This document shows, piece by piece, positions 53,584 to 61,904 of a stretch of 64,000 nt of DNA; position 1 is the first letter of the stretch, and every line of letters begins with the position of its first letter. Origin of the DNA: Chryseotalea sanaruensis. Its GTDB lineage: Bacteria; Bacteroidota; Bacteroidia; Cytophagales; Cyclobacteriaceae. The position numbers and the translations under genes are program-made. Where the stretch lies: positions 248,001 through 312,000 of the forward strand of contig NZ_BHXQ01000004.1 of NCBI RefSeq assembly GCF_003990915.1, in the 5' to 3' direction. Below the pieces are notes generated by a model that searched no databases, was not told where the DNA came from, and was given only the letters and a program-made list of their open reading frames with translations.

Positions 53584-54963
53584 CTAAAGTCCTTTAGCAT
53601 CTATTAAGAAAGTAAGCGCTGCCATAGCCGCTGCTCCCAATTCCAATTCACGCTTGCTTACTTTATCGAAAGTATCTTCTTGAGTGTGATGATAATCGAA
53701 GTAACGTTGTGAGTCAGGCAGATAACCAAACAGCGGAACACCTAGTGGTGCCAGAGGCCCGATATCAGCGCCACCACCTTTGCCATTGAAATCAGTTAGT
53801 CCATAAGGTTCCAACAATGGTTTCCAGCTTTTTACTTTGTTTTCTATCTCTTCTGTAGCACTCATGGTAAAACCTCTTGGTGTAAAACCACCGCGATCGC
53901 TTTCCATAGCCGCCACATGTTTCTCTTTTGTATTCTTTCTTAGCTCAACTTGTTTGGCGTATTCAATTCCACCACGCAATCCATTCTCTTCATTCATGTA
54001 CATTACCGCGCGAATGGTTTTCTTCGGTTTGTAATTCATTGCTTTAAAAATGCGCAACACTTCAATGGCTTGTACACAACCACTGCCATCATCATGCGCA
54101 CCTTCACCTACATCCCATGAGTCAAGGTGTCCGCTGACAACTATTATTTCATTAGGACTTTCTGTTCCACGCAACTCACCAATCACATTAAAAGAAGGAG
54201 CATCTGGCAATATTTCGCAATTAGTTTCAATGTAGACTTGTAAGTCTTTTTCTTCCTTTAACAACTGACTTAATAAATCTGCATGGTTTGTACTGATTGC
54301 CACTCCCGGAATTTTACCAACATTGGGTGCATAACGCAAACCGCCTGTGTGGGCATAATCTTCGGGGTTAGAACCCATTGAGCGAACAATGGCAGCAACA
54401 GCCCCATACTTCGCAGCTTCACTTGGGCCTGCACCCCGTTGGTTCACCGCACCACCATACGCAGCAAAAGTCTGGATGAGTGTTGGATCCATTGGTCTGT
54501 TAAAAAATACAATTTTTCCCTTTACACCTTTTTCACCCAGAGTTTTTAATTCTTCAAAATCTTTGACTTCTACTATTGAAGCAGCAATTCCCTGGCCACC
54601 TGTTCCTATCGATCCACCGAGGGCTAATATGTTTACATCAACAACACCTCTTTTTTTAGTAAGTATTTTTGCAACTTCTTTTTTACCTCTTATCCAATGC
54701 GGTACCATTACAGGCTGTAACCATACTGAATCAAAACCTAATTCTTTCATGGTATGTCTGCTCCATTCTACAGCGGCAGCTGCATTAGGCGATCCGCTTA
54801 AGCGTGCAGGTGCTTTCGTTGTTAATTCACGAAGCATTTCGTAAGACTGCCCCCGGGAAAGTGCTTCATCATAAATTTTTTTGATAGTGGCTTCGTCAGC
54901 GCTTTGTGCATGAGCTGCAAAGGTGTAAGTGAAAACAAGTAGCAGAAAGTAGATTTTTTTCAT
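53584..54963 (-). CDS. Secreted M28 family metallopeptidase (carboxypeptidase Q-like)
   Basis: This 459-residue protein has a signal peptide (ending TFAAHAQ), a PA-domain insertion around residues 120-250, and the M28 zinc site with VVSGHLDSWDVGEGAHDDGSG (His/Asp ligands), YMNEENGLRGG (Glu base) and late HHTQEDTFDKV. It most resembles plasma glutamate carboxypeptidase/carboxypeptidase Q-type enzymes that cleave short peptides. It begins two bases after the end of the DUF3299-like gene and is probably co-transcribed with it. Confidence 0.92.
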   Translation of the reverse strand: MKKIYFLLLVFTYTFAAHAQSADEATIKKIYDEALSRGQSYEMLRELTTKAPARLSGSPNAAAAVEWSRHTMKELGFDSVWLQPVMVPHWIRGKKEVAKILTKKRGVVDVNILALGGSIGTGGQGIAASIVEVKDFEELKTLGEKGVKGKIVFFNRPMDPTLIQTFAAYGGAVNQRGAGPSEAAKYGAVAAIVRSMGSNPEDYAHTGGLRYAPNVGKIPGVAISTNHADLLSQLLKEEKDLQVYIETNCEILPDAPSFNVIGELRGTESPNEIIVVSGHLDSWDVGEGAHDDGSGCVQAIEVLRIFKAMNYKPKKTIRAVMYMNEENGLRGGIEYAKQVELRKNTKEKHVAAMESDRGGFTPRGFTMSATEEIENKVKSWKPLLEPYGLTDFNGKGGGADIGPLAPLGVPLFGYLPDSQRYFDYHHTQEDTFDKVSKRELELGAAAMAALTFLIDAKGL

Positions 54964-54965
54964 GT

Positions 54966-55397
54966 CTAATTATTGATGAGTTTGGCGTTTTTCAAAATAT
55001 AAATATGATGGTCAGGATCGGTTTCATTTAAAACAATAATTCCCTCCATTACAATTTGCTTCGTACTGAACTTCACTTTCTCTGTGGTTTCAACCTCCAC
55101 TACCGTTTCTGGTCCGGCAGCCCCGCAGAAGTAACACAGATTAAAGGGTAAAGATGACAGCATGAATTTGCCGGTACCTCCCACCTCCTCCAAAGGAATC
55201 ACATATCCCTTAATGCTTACTTTCTTACCATTAAAACTTTTTAGATACTTACTAAAAATGGGGAACTCAACATCATATCCGTGCTGGTCTTTAGAGTTCT
55301 TAAAACTCACTTGCGCCAGCGTATGCCAGAAGTTTTCCGTTTGAGCATAAACCGATTCACTAGCAAAAAAGACTAAAAAGAACAGAAGCACGCGCAT
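54966..55397 (-). CDS. Secreted DUF3299-like protein with YFCGAAGPETV motif (paralogue 2)
   Basis: This 143-residue protein has a signal peptide (ending SVYAQ) and a beta-rich body with FNGKKVSIKGYVIPLEE and KFMLSSLPFNLCYFCGAAGPETVVEV. It matches the 46143 protein over the GK(x)xxxGY(x)xP, FMLSSLPxNxCxFCG and GPETV segments, but has a shorter tail. It precedes an M28 peptidase gene with a two-base gap. Function is unknown. Confidence 0.78.
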   Translation of the reverse strand: MRVLLFFLVFFASESVYAQTENFWHTLAQVSFKNSKDQHGYDVEFPIFSKYLKSFNGKKVSIKGYVIPLEEVGGTGKFMLSSLPFNLCYFCGAAGPETVVEVETTEKVKFSTKQIVMEGIIVLNETDPDHHIYILKNAKLINN

Positions 55398-55470
55398 GAT
55401 CGAAAATTAGGCAGAAAATTCTGATTGACTTTAGTTTTTTGATAAAAGGGGAAATGAACTAATAAAGTGC

Positions 55471-55486
55471 TTTCAAACGTTTGAAA
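55471..55486. promoter_or_regulatory. Perfect 16-bp palindrome upstream of sdaA, possible operator
   Basis: TTTCAAACGTTTGAAA is a perfect dyad with a central CG, the shape of LacI/GalR-type operators. It lies about 100 bases before the sdaA start. No LacI family gene is present in the window. Confidence 0.45.
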
Positions 55487-55573
55487 TGAGTACACGATCA
55501 GTGAACTTTGAACCAGAAATCCAATGTCGCTTAGGCTAAACTAACCGACATGAACAATAAACCATGTAAAGCC

Positions 55574-56476
55574 ATGTCATTCTTATTTGAATCATTTGCA
55601 GATTGGAAAAAACACGCGGAAGAGAAGAACATTTCCTTACACGAAGTGGTGTTGGAATATGAACGCGAACAGAAGGGGAGAAATAAAGAACAGATTATGG
55701 AAGGACTTGCCCGTGCCTGGGAGGTAATGAAAGATGCTGTCCATACTGGCCTTACTGAAGAAATGACTTCACGCTCAGGCATGATTAACAATGGCGCAAA
55801 AAAAGTTTATAATTATCCAACTCCCGTATTATCAAAAGAATTTCAAAACCTGATTTCGCGTGCCCTCGCAGCCAAGGAAGTTAATTCTTGTATGGGCAGG
55901 GTTGTAGCCGCACCTACAGCAGGAGCCAGTGGCATTATGCCGGGTGTACTTGTTACCCTGCAGGAAATTCATAAAATAGATGATCAAAAAATTTTAGAGG
56001 CCATGTTGTTGGCTGCAGGTATTGCTTTAATCATGGAACAACGAGCATCAATATCCGGTGCTGTTGGCGGCTGCCAGGCGGAGACAGGCACAGCCGCTGC
56101 CATGGGTTCTGGCGCAATAGTTTATTGCCTGGGAGGAAATACTGATCAGATCTTTAATGCAGTTGCCATTACTGTGCAATGTATGCTAGGTCTTGTGTGC
56201 GATCCTGTTGCCGGGTTGGTAGAAATACCTTGTGTGGTACGCAATGCCAGTGCTGCGGCCATTGCTAACAGCTCAGCACAAATTGGTTTAGCAAATGTAA
56301 GCAGCGTTATTCCGGTTGATGAAGTAATAGAAGCGATGGGTGAAATTGGCGCAAGCATGGAAACACGTTATAAAGAAACAGCGCTGGGTGGCTTAGCCGC
56401 TACAAAAACAGGGCAAGCTATTGCTAAACGTGTACTGATCAGAGATATTGAAATTTTACCTGACGAAAAAAGTTAA
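55574..56476 (+). CDS. sdaAA: L-serine ammonia-lyase, iron-sulfur-dependent, alpha subunit
   Basis: This 300-residue enzyme has the alpha-subunit signature MGRVVAAPTAGASGIMPG and SGAVGGCQAETGTAAAMGSGA, with cysteines in GGCQAE, GLVCDPVAG and IPCVVRN that bind the [4Fe-4S] cluster. It deaminates serine to pyruvate and ammonia. A separate beta subunit gene is not adjacent. The ATG at 55574 is chosen since the family starts close to SFLFES; an upstream ATG at 55550 adds only eight residues. Confidence 0.93.
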   Translation: MSFLFESFADWKKHAEEKNISLHEVVLEYEREQKGRNKEQIMEGLARAWEVMKDAVHTGLTEEMTSRSGMINNGAKKVYNYPTPVLSKEFQNLISRALAAKEVNSCMGRVVAAPTAGASGIMPGVLVTLQEIHKIDDQKILEAMLLAAGIALIMEQRASISGAVGGCQAETGTAAAMGSGAIVYCLGGNTDQIFNAVAITVQCMLGLVCDPVAGLVEIPCVVRNASAAAIANSSAQIGLANVSSVIPVDEVIEAMGEIGASMETRYKETALGGLAATKTGQAIAKRVLIRDIEILPDEKS

Positions 56477-56497
56477 CATCCAAATCGAAAGCTCGCC

Positions 56498-56532
56498 AAC
56501 GAATAGCGATCAACCAACAACGAACAACCAAT
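56498..56532. repeat. CCAACAACGAACAACC intergenic repeat (copy 2)
   Basis: The sequence between the sdaA stop and the convergent membrane-protein gene contains AACCAACAACGAACAACCAA, which is a reverse-complement relative of the repeat at 53531-53559. Both lie at junctions of convergent genes. Confidence 0.55.
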
Positions 56533-56535
56533 CTT

Positions 56536-56991
56536 TTACATCAACCAGTCCTTTACCAAATCAAAAAAATAGTATACACCTACAGTAAAAACACTCGACC
56601 AAAAGCAGGCGCTAATAAACATATACAAGAGGAGTTTATCTTTTGGACTACCAAAACTGATCGCAACAATAGAACCACCAATGGGTGTGAGGATTAAAGG
56701 TGTTAAAAATGCAGTACCTGCTATGCCATACTTTCTCCAAATCATAATAAAACGCTTGTTGCGATCCGAAAATCTTTTTCTGTTAGGCGATAAGCGATTG
56801 ATAATGTTGATGCGAATCCAGTCACCTGCAAAGGCAAATGCGGTTACAACGGTCATCATACCGGCAATGGTGGCGATGATGGTAGTGAATATATTGAGTT
56901 TCAAAGCGTATCCGCCAAGCGGCCCGAAAAAAAATTTCAACATACTGGGCAGGTATACGCCCGTAAAAGCCTTCAGAATTTCTTCCCACAT
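56536..56991 (-). CDS. Small multi-drug export-like membrane protein
   Basis: This 151-residue protein has about four membrane helices with conserved glycine/proline segments (SMLKFFFGPLGGYALKLN, TIAGMMTVVTAFAFAGDW, YGIAGTAFLTPLILTPIGG). The layout resembles the small multi-drug export (PF06695) or DedA-related families, but the match is only partial. I place the start at the ATG 56991; an upstream start would overlap the upp stop. Confidence 0.68.
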   Translation of the reverse strand: MWEEILKAFTGVYLPSMLKFFFGPLGGYALKLNIFTTIIATIAGMMTVVTAFAFAGDWIRINIINRLSPNRKRFSDRNKRFIMIWRKYGIAGTAFLTPLILTPIGGSIVAISFGSPKDKLLLYMFISACFWSSVFTVGVYYFFDLVKDWLM

Positions 56992-56996
56992 AATCT

Positions 56997-57638
56997 TTAT
57001 AATTTTTCTCCGAAGCAAAGATCTCCGGCATCACCGAGGCCAGGCACAATGTACGATTGTTGGTTAAGCGTTTCGTCTTGGGCAAAAGTCCAGATTGAAT
57101 AATTCACTTTTAAATGATCTGCTACAAATTGTATGCCCTGGGGTGACGATACTAAAGAAGCAATATGAATATGTGAAGGCTTTCCATGTTTAAGCAACGC
57201 ATCAACACTTCTTACAAAGGATTTGCCTGTTGCAAGCATAGGATCAATCAAAATAACAATACGATCTTGTAAACCTGGTGTGGCAAGGTAATCAAGTTGT
57301 ACACTAATCTCATCCTCTTCCTTTCGATAGGCACCTATAAAACCACAATCGCTGTCTTCGAAATAGTTCTGAAAACCGTGAAAATAAGGAAGTCCTGCTC
57401 TTAAAACAGTAATCAACACTGGTTTTTGCTTCAGAAAGTGAGAAGAGGTCTTGCCCAAAGGCGTTTGCACCAGTGCAGGTTCATAATCCAACTTCTTGGA
57501 AATCTCGTAAGCCATGATCTCCCCAAGTCGCTCTACATTTTTACGGAATCTGGTTCTATCCTTTTGTAATACAGGATCGCGCAAAGCGCGCAGGAAGTGA
57601 TTTGCGATAGAATTGGCAGAACCTAAGTTAAAAAGCAT
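56997..57638 (-). CDS. upp: Uracil phosphoribosyltransferase
   Basis: This 213-residue enzyme shows PLGKTSSHFLKQKPVLITVLRAGLPYF, the PRPP-binding segment IVILIDPMLATGKSFVRSV, and a C-terminal uracil-binding PGLGDAGDLCFG. It converts uracil and PRPP to UMP. The ATG at 57638 is preferred to a TTG seven codons upstream. It diverges from the M42 peptidase gene and is followed closely by the small membrane protein gene. Confidence 0.95.
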   Translation of the reverse strand: MLFNLGSANSIANHFLRALRDPVLQKDRTRFRKNVERLGEIMAYEISKKLDYEPALVQTPLGKTSSHFLKQKPVLITVLRAGLPYFHGFQNYFEDSDCGFIGAYRKEEDEISVQLDYLATPGLQDRIVILIDPMLATGKSFVRSVDALLKHGKPSHIHIASLVSSPQGIQFVADHLKVNYSIWTFAQDETLNQQSYIVPGLGDAGDLCFGEKL

Positions 57639-57680
57639 GAAGAATTTTTTTCTCTCCAAAATTTAGGATAAAGTTGCCGA

Positions 57681-58637
57681 ATGACAGCGAAGAACCAAAA
57701 AAATAAAAAGAAGTCTCTTTTAGACTTCTCGTTACTTAAGCAATTGTGTCATGTGCAAGCACCGTCTGGCGAAGAATCAGCGATGACCAGCTTTTTATTG
57801 TCTTATATCAAAAAGGAAAAGAAAAATTGGGAAGGAAAACCTCAAATTTTTCATGGAGAAGCGTTTCAGGACTGCATTATATTAAAATTTGGTAAGCCGC
57901 GAACAGCCATTTTTGCGCACATGGACAGTATTGGGTTTACAGTGCGGTATTTTAACCAACTCCTCCCTATTGGTAGCCCAGATGCAGAGGCTGGAACTAA
58001 ATTAGTGGGCGAAGACAGCCTGGGCAAGATTGAGTGTGAGTTGATGTTTGATCACGAACAACACGCCTTGTATAAATTTGGTAGAGCGATTGATCGTGGT
58101 ACTTCTCTTACTTATAAAATTGATTTTAAAGAAACAGCCTCAACTATCCAAACACCATATCTCGATAACCGATTGGGTGTCTATAACGCACTTAAAGTAG
58201 CCGAAACACTTAAAGATGGCGTAATCGTTTTCAGTTGTTGGGAAGAACACGGAGGCGGATCTGTTCCTTATCTGGCTAAATTTATCTACGAGAAATGGAA
58301 GGTAAAACAAGCACTTGTCTCTGATATTACCTGGGCTACAGATGGTGTAGCATTAGGAAAAGGAGTTGCTATATCTATGCGCGATAGAAATATTCCAAGG
58401 AAAATTTTTGTCAACAAGATTATTAGTCTGGCTCAAAAACATAAAGTAGCGCATCAATTAGAAGTAGAAGGTGTTGGCTCAAGTGATGGCCGAGAGTTAC
58501 AAGTATCACCCTATCCTTTCGATTGGTGTTTTGTAGGTGTACCAGAGCAACATCCGCACACACCGCATGAAAGAGTACATAAAGATGATATTGCCAGTAT
58601 GATAGCATTGTATTCAGTTTTAATGCAACAACTTTAA
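57681..58637 (+). CDS. M42/M20-type metallopeptidase (cytosolic aminopeptidase-like)
   Basis: This 318-residue cytoplasmic protein has the M42-like pattern AIFAHMDSIGFTVRYF (metal ligand His/Asp), PYLDNRLGVYNAL (bridging Asp), CWEEHGGGSVPYL (catalytic Glu), an SDITW segment and late TPHERVHKDD (last ligand). The PA-like insert is shorter than in FrvX proteins. It probably trims peptides in the cytosol. The start overlaps no other gene; upp diverges upstream. Confidence 0.87.
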   Translation: MTAKNQKNKKKSLLDFSLLKQLCHVQAPSGEESAMTSFLLSYIKKEKKNWEGKPQIFHGEAFQDCIILKFGKPRTAIFAHMDSIGFTVRYFNQLLPIGSPDAEAGTKLVGEDSLGKIECELMFDHEQHALYKFGRAIDRGTSLTYKIDFKETASTIQTPYLDNRLGVYNALKVAETLKDGVIVFSCWEEHGGGSVPYLAKFIYEKWKVKQALVSDITWATDGVALGKGVAISMRDRNIPRKIFVNKIISLAQKHKVAHQLEVEGVGSSDGRELQVSPYPFDWCFVGVPEQHPHTPHERVHKDDIASMIALYSVLMQQL

Positions 58638-58762
58638 TACGATAGCTAAGTTATTTATACTGGTGGTTCAGCCGATTTCTTCTCTATACCAGATTTTATC
58701 TTCTAACTTTCAGCCTCTAGCTTCGAGTTTCGAGTGTAGCGCCACGCGTATCTATTTTCTGC

Positions 58763-58770
58763 TATATTTG
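58763..58770 (+). promoter_or_regulatory. -7 promoter element for hpt
   Basis: TATATTTG matches TAnnTTTG, 22 bases before the hpt ATG. The upstream stretch around 58700-58735 is a low-complexity CTAGC/TTCGAG-rich spacer. Confidence 0.5.
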
Positions 58771-58792
58771 CGCCCTAATTTCTGAAATTGCG

Positions 58793-59320
58793 ATGAAGGT
58801 AAAAGACTTAGAATTCAGAGAATTTATATCAGCTCAAGCCGTTGAAGAGAAGGTTAAAGCGCTGGCTGCCAAAGTAAACGAAGATTATCAGGACAAAACA
58901 CCCTTGATACTCCCAATACTGAATGGCTCATTTATTTTTGCGTCAGATCTTGTAAAAGAGCTCAGCATTCCTTGCAGAGTGTCTTTTGTAAAGGTGAGCT
59001 CTTATAGTGGTACCCAGAGTACTGGCCAACTTAAAACACTCATTGGCTTGGAGGAGAGTTTATTTAATCAGCATATTCTAATAATTGAAGATATTGTTGA
59101 TACAGGGCTCACACTAAAAAAAATATTAGATGAATTACGTGGACTTGGCACCAAGTCAGTAGAAGTAGTGGCTTTGTTAAGAAAGACACCAGCACGCGAA
59201 AAAAACATCGATGTAAAGTATGTGGGCTTTGATATTGATGAAGAATTTGTGTTGGGTTATGGCCTCGATTACGATGGTTTTGGGCGCAACACGAAGCAGA
59301 TATATCAATTGGACAACTAA
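58793..59320 (+). CDS. hpt: Hypoxanthine phosphoribosyltransferase
   Basis: This 175-residue enzyme has the PRPP-binding motif LIIEDIVDTGLTLKKIL (about 98-114), SSYSGTQSTG loop and the C-terminal base-recognition YVGFDIDEEFVLGYGLDYDG. It salvages hypoxanthine and guanine. It is followed by adk, 70 bases away. Confidence 0.96.
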   Translation: MKVKDLEFREFISAQAVEEKVKALAAKVNEDYQDKTPLILPILNGSFIFASDLVKELSIPCRVSFVKVSSYSGTQSTGQLKTLIGLEESLFNQHILIIEDIVDTGLTLKKILDELRGLGTKSVEVVALLRKTPAREKNIDVKYVGFDIDEEFVLGYGLDYDGFGRNTKQIYQLDN

Positions 59321-59390
59321 TATCAGATTAGAGACATTGGCTATTTTTCAAATTGATCCTTACATTGCATCCCTTTAACATATTCTAGGC

Positions 59391-59957
59391 ATGATCAACA
59401 TGGTAATCTTTGGCCCTCCCGGGGCCGGTAAAGGAACTCAGAGCGAAAAGCTTATTAAACAATATGGCTTTGTTCACATTTCAACAGGGGATTTATTTCG
59501 TTGGCACACAAAGAATGATACCGCTCTTGGTAAACGTGTTAAAGAGATCATGAACAGCGGTGCCTTGGTGCCGGACGAGATCACCATCTCGATGCTGAAA
59601 GAAGAACTTGATAAAAATCCTGATGCAAAAGGATTTTTGTTTGATGGCTTTCCAAGAACGGTAGCACAAGCTGAAGCCTTGGATCGCTTTATGAAAGATA
59701 ACAACACTGCTATACATCATGTGGTAGCACTTGATGTAACAGAACAAGAAGTACGCACACGTATTGCTAAACGCAAATTAGTTGACAACCGTGCAGATGA
59801 CGAAGAAGAAAAACTCAACAAACGTATTGATGAGTACTTCAACAAAACAGTGCACGTACTTCCTTATTATAAAAACCAAAACCGTTTGGTTACAGTAAAT
59901 GGTATTGGTGATATTGATGAAATATTCAACAGCATTTGTAAGGTCATTGATAAGTAG
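59391..59957 (+). CDS. adk: Adenylate kinase
   Basis: This 188-residue short-form adenylate kinase has the P-loop GPPGAGKGTQ (8-17), STGDLFR, the NMP-binding GFPRTVAQAE, and the IAKRKLVDNRADDEEEKLNKRI lid without zinc cysteines. It balances AMP, ADP and ATP. It is followed by a large palindromic hairpin and then obg. Confidence 0.96.
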   Translation: MINMVIFGPPGAGKGTQSEKLIKQYGFVHISTGDLFRWHTKNDTALGKRVKEIMNSGALVPDEITISMLKEELDKNPDAKGFLFDGFPRTVAQAEALDRFMKDNNTAIHHVVALDVTEQEVRTRIAKRKLVDNRADDEEEKLNKRIDEYFNKTVHVLPYYKNQNRLVTVNGIGDIDEIFNSICKVIDK

Positions 59958-59971
59958 TTTCAGATTCAATA

Positions 59972-60020
59972 TTTCAAATTCAAAATTTGAGATGTTGCAT
60001 TCAAAATTTTGAATTTGAAA
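59972..60020. repeat. 17-bp-arm hairpin between adk and obg
   Basis: TTTCAAATTCAAAATTT (59972-59988) pairs perfectly with AAATTTTGAATTTGAAA (60004-60020) across a 15-base loop. It may end adk transcription, but no clear T-run follows. A related AT-rich palindrome lies after obg at 61172. The rest of the gap to 60171 holds only AT-rich sequence. Confidence 0.75.
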
Positions 60021-60171
60021 CGTAGGCTAGGTTTAACGGTAACCTGTTTTGTAACTTTATAAAATGAACCCTGCGTCCGACTGATGTACTCTTTAGCAAT
60101 CTGTCAGATACATAGGTATTGTTGAATTACTTCAAATCGTAAATCTTAATCCTAAAATCTTAAATTATTAA

Positions 60172-61161
60172 ATGGCCGCACCAAACTTTATTGACTACGT
60201 AAAATTCTGCTCACGTTCAGGGGCAGGTGGTGCTGGTTATTTACACTTTAACCGCGAAAAGCATTTGCAAAATGGCGGCCCCGATGGGGGAGATGGTGGA
60301 AGAGGCGGGCATGTCATTTTAAAGGGCTCCTCTAACGTATGGACTTTGCTTCACTTGAAATACCGCAAGCATATTATTGCCGAAGCAGGTGAACGTGGAG
60401 GTATGCAGGATTGCACAGGCGCTTCAGGTAAAGATGAAATTTTAGAAGTGCCTTTGGGCACAGTGGCGAGAAAGGCAGACACCGGTGAAATTGTTTGTGA
60501 AATCACTGAAGATGGACAGGAGGTTATTTTAACACCTGGGGGAAGAGGAGGAAAAGGTAACGCCTTTTTTGCAACGTCCACCAATCGGGCTCCAGAATAT
60601 GCGCAACCAGGTGAACCGAGTATTGAGGAGTGGATTATACTCGAATTAAAACTACTTGCAGATGTGGGTTTAGTAGGCTTTCCCAATGCAGGTAAATCAA
60701 CACTTTTATCGGTAGTTTCTGCAGCTAAACCTAAAATTGCTGACTACGCTTTTACCACATTAACACCCAATTTAGGTGTAGTGGCTTATCGCGATGATAA
60801 GTCGTTTGTGATGGCCGATATTCCAGGAATTATTGAAGGAGCAGCAGAAGGCAGAGGTCTCGGAATCCGTTTCCTGAGACATATCGAACGCAATTCACTG
60901 TTGCTATTCATGATTCCTGCTGATGCTAAAGACATCAAAAAAGAATATGAAATTCTACTCAATGAGTTGAGAAAATACAATCCCGAATTGCTGGATAAAA
61001 AAAGAATCCTAGCTATTTCTAAATCAGACATGCTTGATGAGGAATTGCTTACTGAGATGAAGCGCGAAGTACCGACAGACATCCCAACTGTATTTATTTC
61101 AGCTGCTACTCAACAAGGCATCACCGAATTAAAAGACGTGATCTGGAGAAATCTCCATTAA
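60172..61161 (+). CDS. obg: GTPase Obg
   Basis: This 329-residue protein has the glycine-rich Obg fold ([33 protein letters not shown]) and a G-domain with Walker A GFPNAGKS (169-176), [17 protein letters not shown] and a SKSD base-specificity motif. It lacks the C-terminal OCT domain of some Obg proteins. Obg links GTP level to ribosome assembly. It lies between adk and grpE with palindromic elements on both sides. Confidence 0.97.
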   Translation: MAAPNFIDYVKFCSRSGAGGAGYLHFNREKHLQNGGPDGGDGGRGGHVILKGSSNVWTLLHLKYRKHIIAEAGERGGMQDCTGASGKDEILEVPLGTVARKADTGEIVCEITEDGQEVILTPGGRGGKGNAFFATSTNRAPEYAQPGEPSIEEWIILELKLLADVGLVGFPNAGKSTLLSVVSAAKPKIADYAFTTLTPNLGVVAYRDDKSFVMADIPGIIEGAAEGRGLGIRFLRHIERNSLLLFMIPADAKDIKKEYEILLNELRKYNPELLDKKRILAISKSDMLDEELLTEMKREVPTDIPTVFISAATQQGITELKDVIWRNLH

Positions 61162-61171
61162 TCCGCAGGCC

Positions 61172-61196
61172 AATTTCAAATTTAAAATTTGAAATT
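61172..61196. repeat. 25-bp perfect AT-rich palindrome between obg and grpE
   Basis: AATTTCAAATTT (61172-61183) pairs with AAATTTGAAATT (61185-61196) around a single central base. It resembles the core of the adk-obg hairpin. Confidence 0.75.
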
Positions 61197-61283
61197 TAAA
61201 ATTGCTGTTCAGACTATGTCAATGTGTCATTTATACGTATTTGGCAGAATTGTTGACATTTGCGCTTTGATTGATCTATAGAC

Positions 61284-61817
61284 ATGGAAAACACGAACGA
61301 TATCGAGAAGGAAGTTGAGAAAAATGAGGCAGCTACAGCTGAAAGCCCTGTTACAGAAGCCGGTCAGGTGGATGAATTGAAAAAAGCACAGGACGAACTG
61401 GCAGAAGCTAAAGACAAATATTTGCGCCTATATTCTGAGTTCGAAAATTTCCGCAGACGTACAGCCAAGGAAAAGATAGACATGATTCAGTCAGCCAACG
61501 AAGGGCTACTGAAAAACCTTCTGCCAGTGATGGATGATTTTGAAAGAGCTGAGAAAGCCTTCAAAGATTTGAATACAAAAGAAGCAGAAGGTTTTTTGCT
61601 GATTTTTAATAAATACAAAAAAATATTGGAACAATCCGGTGCTAAGGTGTTGGATTTAAAAGTTGGTGATGATTTTAATGCCGATACGCAAGAAGCCATA
61701 ACCCAAATTCCTGCACCATCAGAAGAATTAAAAGGTAAAGTGGTAGATGTTGTAGAGAAAGGCTATACGTTGAACGAAAAAGTTATTCGTTTTGCAAAAG
61801 TTGTTGTTGGCAGCTAG
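61284..61817 (+). CDS. grpE: Nucleotide exchange factor GrpE
   Basis: This 177-residue protein has an acidic, disordered N-terminus, a coiled-coil (DELKKAQDELAEAKDKYLRLYSEFENFRRRTAKE), and the C-terminal GrpE motif VVDVVEKGYTLNEKVIRFAKV. It releases ADP from DnaK. The stop codon TAG (61815-61817) is embedded in a perfect hairpin. It is followed by dnaJ 87 bases later; dnaK is not in the window. Confidence 0.96.
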   Translation: MENTNDIEKEVEKNEAATAESPVTEAGQVDELKKAQDELAEAKDKYLRLYSEFENFRRRTAKEKIDMIQSANEGLLKNLLPVMDDFERAEKAFKDLNTKEAEGFLLIFNKYKKILEQSGAKVLDLKVGDDFNADTQEAITQIPAPSEELKGKVVDVVEKGYTLNEKVIRFAKVVVGS

Positions 61818-61839
61818 AGCCACGATGTTCGTGGCTCTA
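61815..61839 (+). repeat. Perfect 11-bp hairpin overlapping the grpE stop codon
   Basis: TAGAGCCACGA (61815-61825), loop TGT, and TCGTGGCTCTA (61829-61839) form a perfect stem whose first three bases are the grpE stop codon. No T-run follows, so it may be an attenuator or a repeat element rather than a terminator. Confidence 0.7.
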
Positions 61840-61904
61840 AAAATCGGGAAGGAAAAAGCAGATAAGAGAATGCTCGGATTTCGAGCCTCTAACATTGAAA
61901 AAGA

